The notes: a model not told the origin generated them from the letters alone. A stretch of DNA of 64,000 nt from Brachionus plicatilis (GCA_010279815.1 QEOQ01000316.1:1636193-1700192), one strand, 5' to 3'; counted from the first letter of the stretch, positions 33,330 to 46,089 are shown. Translations and numbers: made by a program.

Positions 33330-36300
33330 ATGTTCTCGCAGAACTCAAGTGATAAGGAGAGCTTTATTAGGCAAGCCAATGAGGCCAGAGAAAGGCGGAC
33401 TTTGGAAAAAAAGAAGCTTAGTTCGGCCATAAGGATTCAGGCACTTTATCGAGGATACAGGGCTCGCAAAACAATTATTAACCATATTGAGTATTTAAAA
33501 AATTTTCATTAATTATAAATTTTTTTAATCAAAATCCAAAGATCTGAATTGAACAATGCGTTTTGTGGAATTGATGTCAAAGATGTCGACTCTCTTAATT
33601 CCAAAAGCTATCTATCAAAACAATTATTTAATTTAATAAATAGATTTTTGTTCCTGAATAATCTCAAGCATTCAAATAGAAATTCAATGGGCAAAACGGT
33701 ATTTTACATAACAGATTTTTAGTTTCCATTGTTAGTATTTTATTTTTTTTAGCTAGTTTTAAATCTCAGCTCTTACTTGATACTAAATATTACAAACAGT
33801 GATTTTAAAGTAATTTTGCTAAATTATCTATATAAATTGATTTTTTTTTATTTACATTAGCATTCTTATATGGGCCTCATTTTGTCTAAGGACAATTTTC
33901 AAAGCTTTCTTGGTCAAACTCATAAAATTCTAAAAAAATTTATCAATATAATGCATGAATTAAACGTAATTTTAAAAATTTAATTTGATTTTTTTTAAAT
34001 TTTTTTTAAGATCAAAGAATTAAATGACTATAGAATATTCACCAATTTAATAAATTTTTTTACAATTTTATGCGAATCAAAGTACTGGAAATGCTTTCCG
34101 ACATCTAATAGAAGTAGCTCTGGCTTTTAAGTTGAAAAAGTTATTTTTTTTTATTTTTTTTAAAGATGAAATGCTGGATAAAACTTTGCAAGAAATAAGC
34201 AAAAATTACACAATTTCTTTAAAAAATAATTCATTTTTTGAAAAATTAATGGTAATTTTTTATCCAATATTTTTTCATAATTTTTATTCAATTAAATAAG
34301 ATACATATGATTCAAAACAGTAAAAATCATGTACCTATCATTAAGCCTAACACATTCAACTACATATTTAATTTGACTTTTAAGTATTTTTGTTTAAAAT
34401 AATTTCTTTAATTAAATCTTGAAGATATTAAACAGAATTTTAGAAGATGCAAATTTTGATTTCAAGGTTCTAGTAGAGTATAGTTCTACTATGCTCTCGG
34501 TGCCGGTATTTTTTAAAATTTTCAAAGAAAATTCACAGACTGAACAAAATTTAGTTGAGAAAATTTTAAAAAATTCTCTTTGTGAAAAAATTTTCGCTTC
34601 TCTTGTGGACTCTGGGCACATAAGATCATTTTTGCAAGACTCAAGTGATGTCAACTTGATGATTTCATTTCTGGGTAACATGTGCTCACTATGCAGTATG
34701 GATTTTGATTGTTTGAAGAAAAATATTGAAAAATTTGTTGTCATTTATCATCAAATATTTTTGAACATATCTGCTGTGATCCTACCAGAAAGAATAAATT
34801 CTGAAAAACATCATTCGATTAGATGGCACCCGATCTTTGGCTACTTAAAAATAAAAACATGCATTAAGTAATTTTATTTGAATAAATTTTTTTCTCTTTA
34901 GTAAATAAATTTTAAAAGCAATTTTGAAATATTCAATCAAGTTTTGGATCAATTGAGACTTTTATGGTCGCATAAGCTGATTTCAATTTTATTTGATTTT
35001 AAATACTGTGTCAATGAAGAAAATTTGGTCAATTCCAACAATTTTAAATTTTATGTTAAAAATTTTTTTGATAAAGCTGTGAATAAAAAATCTAATTTTT
35101 TAAACTCACCCGAGGCAGTGTCTGTTTATCGCGTTTGCTCGTTTTATAGACAATTTTTGTTTTTAATCAATGAGCCAAAGATAGAAATACTTTCAGGTAA
35201 ATTGTTTTTATTCAGAAAAAAAAATTAATATTTTTCTAGCATTGAGCATTGAGGAAGAGTTTTTGCTTGGACTGTGGGCTTTTGTCACAAATATAGGGCC
35301 AATGTGCGGAATGAGAGACTTAGTAAAAATACTAGAAAATGGCAATGGTTTCATGTCACATCCGATTTTTGATGTCTATTATTTAATGTGTAATTTGGTC
35401 CTTTATTTAGTAACGTAAGAATAATTATTTTATTTTTTTTTAAAATTATATTAGTATACAATACACCAATTTTGAATCAAAATTTGATTTTCTTCCATCA
35501 ACTTATTGATGGGCAATCTGAAAAAAAATATTTGAACTTCAATAATTAACCAGAACTCTAATTTTTTAAATCTTTTTGATTTTTTTTCTATTGAAAATTT
35601 AATCTCTTGTAACTTAATTATTTTTGTTTTTTTTTTTCGATGTTGCGAATTTCAAATACAAATAGAACAAAAATTCTTGAGATTTTGATAAATTTAAATT
35701 AAAAATAAAAAAATATATTAAAAAAGATAATGCAATATAGTCCAACATACTTTCCGTAATTCCGTGTTGGGGGACGCGTGCATTAATACCCAAAGTCATA
35801 TGTGAAGTGCATGCACAGACATTAACCCCTTCCATGTTAAAATAATACTATTAAAGGTTCGACGCACTACATGTGCAACTTTGGGTATTAACGTGTGATA
35901 CTAATAAAAAAACCAAGTTTAAATGTCGAGTTAATAATCAAAAAATCTTTTTTAGAGCAACACTTTAATTTGAAATTTTTTGAAATATTAAAAAAATAAT
36001 TTTGCATATTTCAGCTTTTAGTGCGACCATTCAAACAAAATTATGAAAATGTTTTTTAATATTAAAAATTATTTTTTTTATGCTTATCTAGTTGTAGATG
36101 CAGCTTTTTTTTTAAAGATTTAAAAAATCATACGATATTTCATAGATAATTTCAAACCAGAATGAGGAAGTTATGCGTCGACCTCTTCAAAGTTTAAACT
36201 TGAATAGAGTTGATATTACTCCAGTTGTAGTTTTAAACAAAGATGGGAGTGTTCGAAAGCCTCTTGGTAGGAAAAAGGGCTCAAAAAACAAATCATCAAA

Positions 36301-39300
36301 TTAAGATTTTCAAATAGTATTTTTTTTATTTTAATATTGTCTTTAAACGCCGCTCTTAATTAATTAATTAATTCAAGACTTTGTCATATTATTTTAATAT
36401 TTTAATATTTATATTCTATGAAATATCGTATGATTTTTTAAATCTTTAAAAAAAAAGCTGCATCTATAACTAGATAAGCATAAAAAAAATAATTTTTAAT
36501 ATTAAAAAACATTTTCATAATTTTGTTTGAATGGTCGCACTAAAAGCTGAAATATGCAAAATTATTTTTTTAATATTTCAAAAAATTTCAAATTAAAGTG
36601 TTGCTCTAAAAAAGATTTTTTGATTATTAACTCGACATTTAAACTTGGTTTTTTTATTAGTATCACACGTTAATACCCAAAGTTGCACATGTAGTGCGTC
36701 GAACCTTTAATAGTATTATTTTAACATGGAAGGGGTTAATGTCTGTGCATGCACTTCACATATGACTTTGGGTATTAATGCACGCGTCCCCCAACACGGA
36801 ATTACGGTTGTTGCACCGTTTTAACCTCAAATATAATTTTTATTTTCTTTTTTTTCTAATCAAACAAATCAAAAATCAATTTAAATCTAATTGATGTATT
36901 ATTTGTATTTTTTTATATTAGAAAATTATTTTGGGTAAAAAAGGTACAAAAAAGTATGTTGGACTATGTTGAATTATTTTTTAAATATTTTTATTAGCTC
37001 TAATTCTAATTTATCAAAAAATGAAGAATATTTGTTCAATTTGTTATTTAAAAATCACAATACTTATTTATCTTTGTTAGTATCTTTGTTGGCTCAGTAG
37101 AAATATTAAGTCAATTTATTTCTGAATGGAAATTAATTTTTATTTTGATTCGGTTCAAATTAAAAAAGAAATCAAATTTTGTTAACAAAATAAAATGGAA
37201 TTAAATAATTATTTGTTATAATATGAAGTGTTCTAGATGAAAATGAATTTTACGTAGAACAAAAAGTTCTTAAGCTCAATGACTATAAACAAATTGCAAA
37301 TTTTTTGAATAACTTGCTCTACCATGTAATAGCCAATGGTCTAATTGGTAATTTTTTTCCTAAATCAGAAATTCAAAAATAAAATTTAATTAATAGACTT
37401 GAAATTGCTGGATCAAGATCCGTATTTTACGGTGTTTCATCAACTTTTGTTTTCACTCTATGTGAAAGATTGTAGAAGATCGTTCACTGATAAATCTGAA
37501 TTTTGGACAATAAAGTAAAAATTAGTAATTAAATTGTAAGAAAAAAAGAATTTATTTTTAAAGGGAAATGCGAATCAAAAATTTTATGGAAGATTTAGAA
37601 AAAGAGTCGAAAAATGCTCTTTTTATAATAAAAAAAATTCCACATGTTGTTCCTTTAAAATACCGGATCGAAATTCTCAAAAACAAAATAGAAAAAGATA
37701 AACAAATTGTTTTGGGCGAAGATTGTTCTAGTTTAAAAATAAGTATTAGACGAAACCGACTGGTCGAAGATGCATACAGAAACTTATGTTCTCTTTCATC
37801 TAATTTACTTAAGTCCCCTATTAGAATAACATTCATAAATGAATTTGTGAGATAATTTGAAAACTTAAAAAATTTAAAAAAAAAAATTTTCTATTTTTTA
37901 AGGGACTGAAAGAAGCTGGCATTGATCAAGATGGTGTTTTTAAAGAATTCTTGCAGCAAACTATCCAAAATTTGTTAAATCCTGAATTCAATCTTTTCAA
38001 GGTAAAATTATAAAATTGAAAAAAAAAACAATAAATAAATAAAAAATAAATATAAAAATAAGAAATTTTTTCTTAAGTTAACTTCGGATCAATTTCTCTA
38101 TCCTTCTGCAGCATCATATTTTGTAGAAGATCATCTTCAAATGTTTCAATTTGCTGGAAAACTAATCGCTAAAGCTGTTTATGAGGTGTTTACTTTTTTA
38201 CTAAATATAAAAATAATTTTTTTATTTAAATCTTAGAGTCTAGTTATTGACACTGAATTTGCACCGTTTTTCTTGCGTCAGATAGCTGGTTATCGGAGTC
38301 AATTTAGCTATAGCTTTCTCGACGACCTAGTCACTCTAGATCAGGACTTGTACAAAAATTTAAATTTTATAAAAGTAAATTTCTTTGATTAATTTAAATA
38401 AAAAATTTATTTAAAAAAAAATAGCATGATCAAAATGTAGATGATTTGGAGTTAAATTTTACACATAGTGAACATCATTTGGGAAAGCTAATAACCCATG
38501 AACTTGTTCCATCTGGAGAGCTAATTAAAGTCACGAATACAAACAAGTACATTTTTTTCAAAATTCATTTAAATAAAATTTATCTTTTTTTTTTAATTCA
38601 AAAAAATAAAGAATAAAATATATTCATTTAATGGCTCATTTTAAGCTTCATAGACAGATTAAAGACCAAATAAATGCGTTTAATGAAGGATTTAAATCAA
38701 TTATAAGGCAAGATTGGATAAATATGTTCTCAGTTACGGAAATTCAGCGCTTAATTTCCGGATGTCTAAACGATCTGAATATTGAAGATTTAAAGTAAAA
38801 ATATTTTTTTTTTATTTGTATTAAATTAACTAATATCACAAGGAAAAATGTTCAGTACTGGGGAGGGTTACATAGTAGCCATAGACTGGTAAAATGGCTT
38901 TGGGAAATTGTAGAAAACGATTTTGACCAAGAAGAAAAATCTCTTTTTCTTAAAGTAATTGTTTTCTTGAGGTTTAAATTTAATTTTAAATTGGTTTAAA
39001 GTTTGTTACAAGTAGTCCAAAGCCCCCTTTGATGGGATTTTCAACTCTTAATCCGCAATTTACAATTCGGTGCGTAGAAGCCGAAGAAGAAGAAGTAATA
39101 TTTAGATTAGAAAAAATAATTTGATAATTAATTATTAAAAGGGAACTATTTATGATTCATCTCTTAAAGGATTTTTCAAAACTTTAATGAACATTGGTGG
39201 CACGAACACATCTCGTTTGCCAACTAGCTCCACTTGCTTTAATCTTTTAAAGCTACCGAACTATTCAAAAAAATCAACCCTAAGAGACAAATTACGATAT

Positions 39301-39336
39301 GCCATCAGGAGCAATTCAGGCTTCGAATTATCTTAG
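33330..39336 (+). CDS. UBE3B: HECT-type ubiquitin ligase UBE3B
   Basis: About 22 exons. Borders I could fix: 33330-33490, 33542-33698, 33753-33809, 33861-33965, 34011-34113, 34166-34251, 34301-34383, 34425-34867, 34919-35196, 35240-35414, 36998-~37086, 37229-37347, 37397-37514, 37564-37846, 37903-38001, 38078-38185, 38237-38374, 38425-38546, 38622-38794, 38843-38954, 39002-39094, 39142-39336. The N-terminus has the family start [13 protein letters not shown] and an IQ motif ([15 protein letters not shown]). The C-terminal HECT domain includes [36 protein letters not shown] and the catalytic Cys in [17 protein letters not shown], ending GFELS. It attaches ubiquitin to substrates via a thioester on that Cys; in vertebrates it is mitochondria-linked and calmodulin-binding. 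The 34383/34425 junction is one base out of frame with GT-AG, and the intron 35415-36997 is filled by a transposon. Confidence 0.93.
35733..36971. mobile_element. Foldback DNA transposon in a UBE3B intron
   Basis: Outer ends CAATATAGTCCAACATACTT and (inverted) AAGTATGTTGGACTATGTTG. From 35754 and 36807 inward, two arms of about 390 bases are near-perfect inverted copies (starting CCGTAATTCCGTGTTGGGGG). The right end has an extra 140 bases between outer and inner arm (about 36808-36948). A unique centre of about 270 bases holds a small reading frame. No clear target-site duplication seen. Long arms plus an AT-hook C-terminus suggest a Mutator-like foldback element; superfamily not proven. Confidence 0.85.
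36173..36304 (+). CDS. AT-hook peptide, probable transposase C-terminal exon
   Basis: Lies in the unique centre of the foldback element. From ATG it encodes 43 residues; the frame opens earlier at an acceptor-like CCAG (36160). It ends [14 protein letters not shown]..., an AT-hook-like basic motif common at the end of transposases. No other transposase domain is present. So it is the remaining last exon of an autonomous element, or a DNA-binding micro-protein. Expression not evident. Confidence 0.5.
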   Translation: MRRPLQSLNLNRVDITPVVVLNKDGSVRKPLGRKKGSKNKSSN

Positions 39337-39417
39337 ATTAAATGTATCTATCTTTGGAATTTTTTGTAATTTTATTTTTTTACAAATTAAAAATAATAAA
39401 AAATAATGTTCTACTTT

Positions 39418-39703
39418 CTAACACTTTCTGTCATTTTTTTTAACTAGTCCATGAAGTTTTAAGTTTTCGATTTGTAATGTGGTCTTAAAAAAAGGTTAGA
39501 AGTATTTTTTAAATAAAGATTCAAAAAAAAATACTTTTTGTTTCATTAAATCATTATATACTCTTATATTTTCTACTGCATTTTCAAGTTGATCCCTGAA
39601 CAACAATAATTATTAGTTGGAAAAAAAAAATTTTAATTAAAATTTACTTTTGAGTTTTTAAATTAGCTAGCTCTTTTTGAAGTTCTTCTTCTTTAAGTAT
39701 CAT
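39418..39703 (-). CDS. Very small coiled-coil protein
   Basis: Three tiny exons, 39703-39648, 39595-39535, 39483-39418, joined in frame by GT/AG; 60 residues. The product is one heptad-patterned helix (LKEEELQKELANLKTQKDQL then IRVYNDLMKQK) ending in a basic VKKNDRKC. Three phase-consistent junctions with no internal stop make chance unlikely, though the AT-rich setting offers many splice-like sites. Convergent with UBE3B, 80 bases from its stop. A further 5' exon is possible because an acceptor-like TTTAAG abuts the ATG. Family unrecognised. Confidence 0.45.
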
Positions 39704-39892
39704 CTTAAATAATTAAAAAATTAATCTAAGAAAATTTAAAAAATTTTCAATTTTATTTAAAAGCTGTAAAATACAATGGCATTGTGAAATTCTATCAAAT
39801 CAATAATAAAAAAATTGAATTACTAGATAATTTTATTAATTAGTAAGATAATTTAATGATTAGTATGATAATAATTAACACATAAATTTATT

Positions 39893-40800
39893 GTTTTTAT
39901 TTATTTATTTATTGTTATTTTTAATTCTTATTTATTTGCTAATCTGTACCGAGCTAATGCTCCTTCAGAATATAAAAAAAAATTAAAATAAAGTTGAATA
40001 AGATAATAAAATATAAAATAAATAAAAAATGAAAAAAAGGATAAATAAGTCTAAATAATGAAAAGAAAATTTAAAAACGATATGTTGAAATAGCTTGAGT
40101 TTAGGCATGTTTAAATATTTGATTGTTCAGGATATAAAGAAGAAATTGTAAGGTAGCAATTACACAATGGAGTTGGATATTCGATATATCTTGATTCGAA
40201 ACCTTCTCTATATTTTTCCACCAGTCTGACGACCAATGGAACAACATGACTCAATGCTGCCCTGAAATATCTCACATTTAACTCAAAGTCGATTTGATAC
40301 TGTTAGTAGTTTAAGTTTATTGAAGGTCTCTTGGTGCATAACATTGGAGGGGTTATCATATTTCAGCTTCAAAAAAGATCGAACTACTTGAAAATTGAAT
40401 AACTTGCATCTTTTTGATGTTATTTTCTGAGAATGAATTTAAACGAGGAAAAGAATAATCCAAGATTGTTCCTATTAAGGATTTTTAAAGATTACCTGAT
40501 GTTTTTGGTTTTAAGACCTGATTTTCTATCTGAGAGATATTTTATTTTATTTAGCCTTTAATTACAGTGCTCTTTTAATTCATCCACCATTGGACTTAAT
40601 GTAAGTTTTTAGTGTAATGTGATTTCTAAGAATTTGATATTTTCCTGATTATTTAAATTGTTACCATTAATTTTAAGGTAAAGATCGATTTCAACTTTAA
40701 TTTTTTCTCAAAGATTATCTAACATGACTTTTCAATAGAAATTTTCATTTTCCATTTGAAGAGCCATCTTTCAATTTATTTTAGGTACTTATTAATCATG
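39893..40800 (-). mobile_element. LINE (non-LTR) reverse-transcriptase 3' region, decayed
   Basis: On minus the broken ORF reads INGNNLNNQENIKFLEITLH...KLTLSPMVDELKEHCN..., the typical region following the RT catalytic core (vkFLGI.ld.kL...hi..l). It then reads NVRYFRAALSHVVPLVVRLV...YPTPL and a stop, a 3' UTR and an AATAA-repeat tail at 39893-39930. Several stops interrupt it. The end is shared, inverted, with 21501-21900. Confidence 0.75.
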
Positions 40801-42010
40801 TTTTCAAGATTTCAAATTTTTTTTTTAAATAAAAAAAGGAGCCAATTCATCTCTAAAGATAAGAGATCATTGGCAGTTTTTTTTATTTATTTTTGATATG
40901 TCATTTATTAAAAAATGAATTTAAGAATGAATCCAAAATTTAAATGCCTTGTCTAGATGTTGGTCCGAGGTAACTTATTCAAAAAAAATTTAAGTTTAAA
41001 TGCGGTCACACTTTTTAATGTATCTACATGACAAATTAATTTTTAGGATTAAATCTAATAATTGATTTGATCGATTTTTAAATTATTCAAAAGTTTTATT
41101 TTATGAAATAAAATGTGTTGTATTTTTAGAGAATTTATTTTAATTTTAATTTTAATTTATGAGCATATTTTTGTTCAAAGTGTTCAATTTGTGCTAAATC
41201 GAATTTAAATAAAGAACAGTTCAGGACATTTATAATTTTTTAATATTTTTTGGATTAAGAAAAATTTATTTTATTCTATCTTTAAATTAAATGAAGGCAT
41301 AAGGCCGTTCTAGCGAGTCTAGGGGTATTTCCCTCAAAAATTTATTTTTTTTTAATTAAAATAAAGTCAAAAAAAAATCTGAAAATAAGATGTCAGTCAG
41401 GTTTCAATTTTTTTACTTCACGTAACCAAAAAAATTATAAAAAAAATATTCCATTAATTATAAATAGAAGAATATAAATATATTTAAAACTAATGTGTTC
41501 CAATTTCGGCTTTTTTAATGCTGTTCCAACGATTGGAAAAATTTAAACATAATTGAATTTATTTTAATCTGTCAAATAGTAGTTAACTTTTTATTATTAA
41601 AGAAATAATAAAATCTCTAAATTGAACATGATCTAATATTTTAAATCGTTATCAAAGTTTTGACTTGAAAAAATTTCTCTAAAAATTCACCTTACGACTT
41701 TGTCTTAAAGTCAAATGACATTTACAAAACTCTGAAAAAAATCCAAACAAAAAAAATGAGTCAATATTCCTTTTATCTTCATTTTTTTGTCTATTTTAAT
41801 TATTAACTTTTTTTTTTTTTCTTTTTTTTAATTTTTTTATTTTGCCTATAAAACTTAAATCAATAAATAAAAATAATAATAATATTTGGAATATCTATAC
41901 AAAATATGCTTAACAAAGAATTAACTTGTTCACAAAAACTAATCTAAAAGTTTTTAAAAATACATGACACTTTTTCTCATAAGAGCAATAAGGACATATT
42001 AAGTAATTTA
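40801..42010. other. Intergenic, AT-rich
   Basis: Runs of poly-A/T, no gene seen. The last exon of TAK1 could extend here if the donor at 42040 is used; I found no convincing partner exon. Confidence 0.35.
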
Positions 42011-44833
42011 TTATAAAAGATAATGACGAAAAATAAATACCCATAGGTGCTCTTGATAAATTTCGTTCGAAAGTTGATCATTAGGAACAGGCTCTATCGG
42101 ATCATAGATAAGTGTCTCAACTCGATTGTATAATTCATTGAGAAGTTTTTCCTTCTCGGTTAATTTTTCATTAATCTTAAAGTCGTGGCCATACGAAATG
42201 GAGCGTTTGTGTCCAGATAATGGTTTTTTATGTTCAAATGTGTGTGCTGAATAACGAGCTTGGCTCTGGCGATTGAATGCAGGTGAAAGAAAATTTTGAT
42301 TATCATTATTTAGCAATGAATTTCTCGAGTCAGTACGCAAAAAAGAAGAGTTGTAATGAAATTCAGTTTTAATCATAGTTCTTTTAAATTTTTATTCAAA
42401 GATCAACCAAAAAAAAAAGATAACTTACGATACACCTGAGGTTGATTCGCTATGTATTTCTTTTAAATTTGATGTTTCTGAATGTTCTCCTAAAGGTTCT
42501 AGTTCTTCAGTATTAAAAAGTTTATTTAAATAGACCATAATATCAAAAATTTTCTGCATTGATGGTCTTTTTTTCGGATCACCGTCCATTCCGCGATCCA
42601 AAATAAGCTTTAAAACACGCGGACATTTTTGAATGGGACATGGCCGAAGTCCTTGCATTGATACCCCCATTAAAATTGCGTATTTGTTTGCCTGAGGGAT
42701 ATTGAAATAAGGAGTCAATCTGGCCAACACTTCCCATGCAGTAATTGTATAAGAATAAACATCACATTTTTCATCGTAATTATCTAAATAATTTGGTCAT
42801 TTTTTTTCCACTTTCTAAAAATTTATTACTTCCTATCAAAATTTCAGGCGCCATCCAACACGGACTCCCTTTATCTTCAGTCATTATGGTGTGAATATCG
42901 CAAGCTGTTCCGAAGTCACAAATTTTCAGCAATTTTCCACCGTTCATCAACAGTAAACTATTAAAAAAAAATTCCTTTTATTTCACAGATAATTGGAAAA
43001 AATAATTAGAAAAAATTTATTAAAAATAAACCTTTAAAAAGAAAGAACAGTTCAAAATTACTGTTTTTTCTTTTTCTTTTGTTTGAGTTGTTTATTTAAA
43101 TAGAAAATATTAGTAACTCATAAAAATGTAAATTATAAAAAAATAACTAACAAAAAATTTCATCATTTTTATTATGATATTTTGATTATAGTCAGCAATT
43201 GAATATTTTTATAGTTTTATAATAAACTTAGCTAATTATTTAATTTTTGAAAGCGAAACTTTTGAAATTTTTTTTTGGTAAAAAAAAATATTTAAAAAGT
43301 CATCGATTTATCGATTTTGTCACGTAGAATTTATTTTTTACTTTTCAGAATTTAACTGTTGGTGCCAACACAAATTTTTTGACAAAATTTTTGAAACAGT
43401 AATTTTTATTTATAAATTATCAAATTAAATTTATATTTAGTATTTTTTATATAAACAAACTTGAAATCAGAATTAAAATTTTAAAGTTTTTTTTCATCTT
43501 GTAATTTATTGATCAACCATTTTGTTTATGATCTTTTTAAGATCAGAAAATAAGATTTTTTTAAAAATAACTTATTGTTGATTTTGTAGTAAACTTTACA
43601 ATATTTTTAAAAAAATCAAAAATGTACCTGGTAAAATAATAAGGTAAGATCCTGAATTAATGTTAAAAAGAAAAACAAAGTTGTAGAAGTAGTATTAGAT
43701 TTTAAAATTGTTATTTTTATTTTTATTTTATTTTTTAAAAATTAGCAATTTTTTTAAAAAATTTAAGATGCAATTATGTCACAATTTTAATTTAAAAATC
43801 GGATTAAATTTAATATATTAAAATAAATTATGAATTGCAATTTATTCCCTATCACTCTAATAAAGTTCGCAACTTGCCTTTTGAGATTTGACTATAGATT
43901 CTTAGATTTTATTTCTAATTTAATTATTAAGACATGTTTTTACTTTTGATAAATATATTTTTTTTTGTTTTTATTTATTTATCTTTAGAGACTGTATACT
44001 TTTTCTTAATTCGATTTAACTTTAAAATTAAGTAAAATTATCTAAAAAAAAACGGTCCAAAATTTGAAATTTGTTTAAAAAATTTTAAAAGCAAAAAGTC
44101 AATCTTTTTTTAAAAAAAAATTATTTTTAGAATAAAATTTAATTAATTTTCTCATCACAAATTCTATTTTTCTTTTCAATTTTTTAAAAATATTAAGAAC
44201 ATTTTTTAGTAAATTTTTTTCATCATTTTACTTAAAAATTAATTGAATACAAAAATATTTTCTTACTTTAATGGTTTAAGATCGCGGTGAATATTGGGTT
44301 TAGGCTTTAAGCAGTGTAGATAATTAATACCGTCGGAACATTGCATTAACCAACTGATTGCATGGTTGATTGAATATTCATAGTTACTTTCATGAAGAAC
44401 TAAAAAAAAATTTTTAAATTATAAATTTAATTAAATTTAAATGACACTAACCATTGTGAAGCGAACCAAAATCAGCATATTCCATGATGATGCAATTGGT
44501 TTCCAAATCATGATCAATGCAAATTCCGTAAGCAAATATTTCTATGATATTCGGATGTGAAATTTGTTTTAGAATTTGTACCTTGAAATTTGACGTAAAA
44601 ATCCAGCAAAAATGATAATATGATATACCTCAGATTTAAATTCTCTGTCTTTTCGGCTATCTCTGTAAAATATTTTTGCCGCTCTGATTTTATTATTGAA
44701 TTCAACTTTTTTTACCTGCGCATTTGTTCCCGATCCAAGAAAGCAAACCTTTGAATAAATGGATTCAGTTTTATTTTTTCTAGAAATAATTTACTATTTT
44801 AAAGTTCAATGGCTCAGCTTCTTCAGTTTCCAT
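42011..44833 (-). CDS. MAP3K7: MAP3K7/TAK1 protein kinase
   Basis: Seven exons: 44833-44795, 44748-44629, 44581-44452, 44399-44267, 42957-42830, 42783-42429, 42380-42011; phases consistent, about 424 residues. Gly-rich loop GSGTNAQV at 18-25 (third Gly is Ala), ATP Lys38 (AAKIF), [16 protein letters not shown] at 134-139, DFG at 155-157 within [28 protein letters not shown] and [13 protein letters not shown]. Kinase-domain wording is that of TAK1. The tail keeps the TAK1-like GHKRSISYG and a short VPNDQL...EIYQEH segment, but is much shorter than vertebrate TAK1 (about 580-600 residues) and lacks a long coiled coil for TAB2/3 binding. TAK1 activates IKK, JNK and p38 in immune and TGF-beta/BMP signalling. 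The 3' end is uncertain: a GT after Trp at 42041 may be a donor. Confidence 0.9.
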
Positions 44834-45554
44834 TTTTTGCTGTTTTATTAATCTCTGGCGATTTGGCCAAATTTATAACTCGAAAAGCTTAAAAAATCAT
44901 GAAAAAATTTACACACAAAAAAATATGAAAAGTCTTATTAAAAATTTTGAAAATATTTTACGTGAATTTATTCTTAGCCATAATTTAGGCACTAAATTTT
45001 CAATTTTAGGCTCGATTAGAAGTTTTTAAATTTGTCTTCGTGTTGTTATACCAACTTACGTAGCTAAATTAAGCATATTTTAAGTCATATAGTAAATATT
45101 CACCTTTTGATGATTCTAAATTTAGCAAAAAAGTTTTTTCTATCTCGGATCTCGGATTTCCAACTTTAAATTTTTTATCAAAGCTTTTAAATAAAATAAT
45201 TTAATCAAATTAATTTCATCTAAATTTTATTAACAAAAGTGTCTTTGCATTTAATAAAAATTTACCAATTTTTAAGTAAATTTTGATATTTTAAAAAATG
45301 GGAAAAAAAAAAAAATAATTTTTTTTTTAGTTTTTTACTGAATTTTATTGGAAAAAATGGATTTGAAGCTTTTTAAAAAAATCCTTGACTTTTTCTGAAT
45401 ATTTAAAAATAATGTAAGTGAAGAGCGCAAATTTACAAAAGTTAAGAAAAAAATTCTTAACTAGTGCATTGCTCACTAACCATCTCTAAAAATATTTAAA
45501 AAAATTAATATTTAGTAATACTTGGTCATTTTAATATAGACAATGAATTTCTGG

Positions 45555-45836
45555 AATGACTTCAGATTTGTTTATAAGTCACAAGTCTCAAGTCAAGTCC
45601 AAGTCAAGACTTTTTTTTTTTTTTCAAAAGTCCGACCAAAAACTTTTTTTTTTTTTATAAAATATACGGGCGGCCAAAAAACCGGTAAAAAAATAAAAAT
45701 TTAAGTTAATTTAATATATTTATTATTTAAAAAAAATTAGTTTTTTAATTAAAAAAAAAATAAATTTAAAAATTAAAAAAAAAAAGTCTTGACTTGGACT
45801 TTTTTTTGGGACTTTTAAACAACTCTGAATGACTTT
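45555..45836. mobile_element. 280-base inverted-repeat element (MITE)
   Basis: Left arm ATGACTTCAGATTTGTTTATAAGTC...CAAGTCCAAGTCAAGAC returns inverted at 45785-45836 (GTCTTGACTTGGACTT...GTTTAAAAG type). A related end (GAGACTTGTGACTTTTAAATAACTCT) is found alone near 57346-57375, showing a family. Non-coding. Confidence 0.6.
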
Positions 45837-46089
45837 TTTTCTTTCCAATTCACTTTTTAGGTTTCTTTTCCTCAACAATTCCAGAAAGTTTTTCTTCTAT
45901 GATTTTCTAACAAATAAAAATAAAAATTCTTACTATCATCAGAACACGGATTATTAAAAATCCAGCCTGTGTTAAATTTAATTATTTTACGTTTTTAAGT
46001 AAAATTCAAGAAAATTGTAAAATTTAAAAAAAATTGAAAAAATCTAATTGAAAGAATTCTAAAATAAAGCGAAAATTTTAAATTTTACC

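Noticed and set aside
35614..35835. Minus-strand open frame at the left edge of the foldback element
   Set aside because: It crosses the element boundary into intron DNA and has no domain; a by-product of the arm sequence.
45850..45907. Last exon reading KIIEEKLSGIVEEKKPKK on minus
   Set aside because: Acceptor and stop exist, but no partner exon was found within 1 kb and the stretch borders transposon debris.
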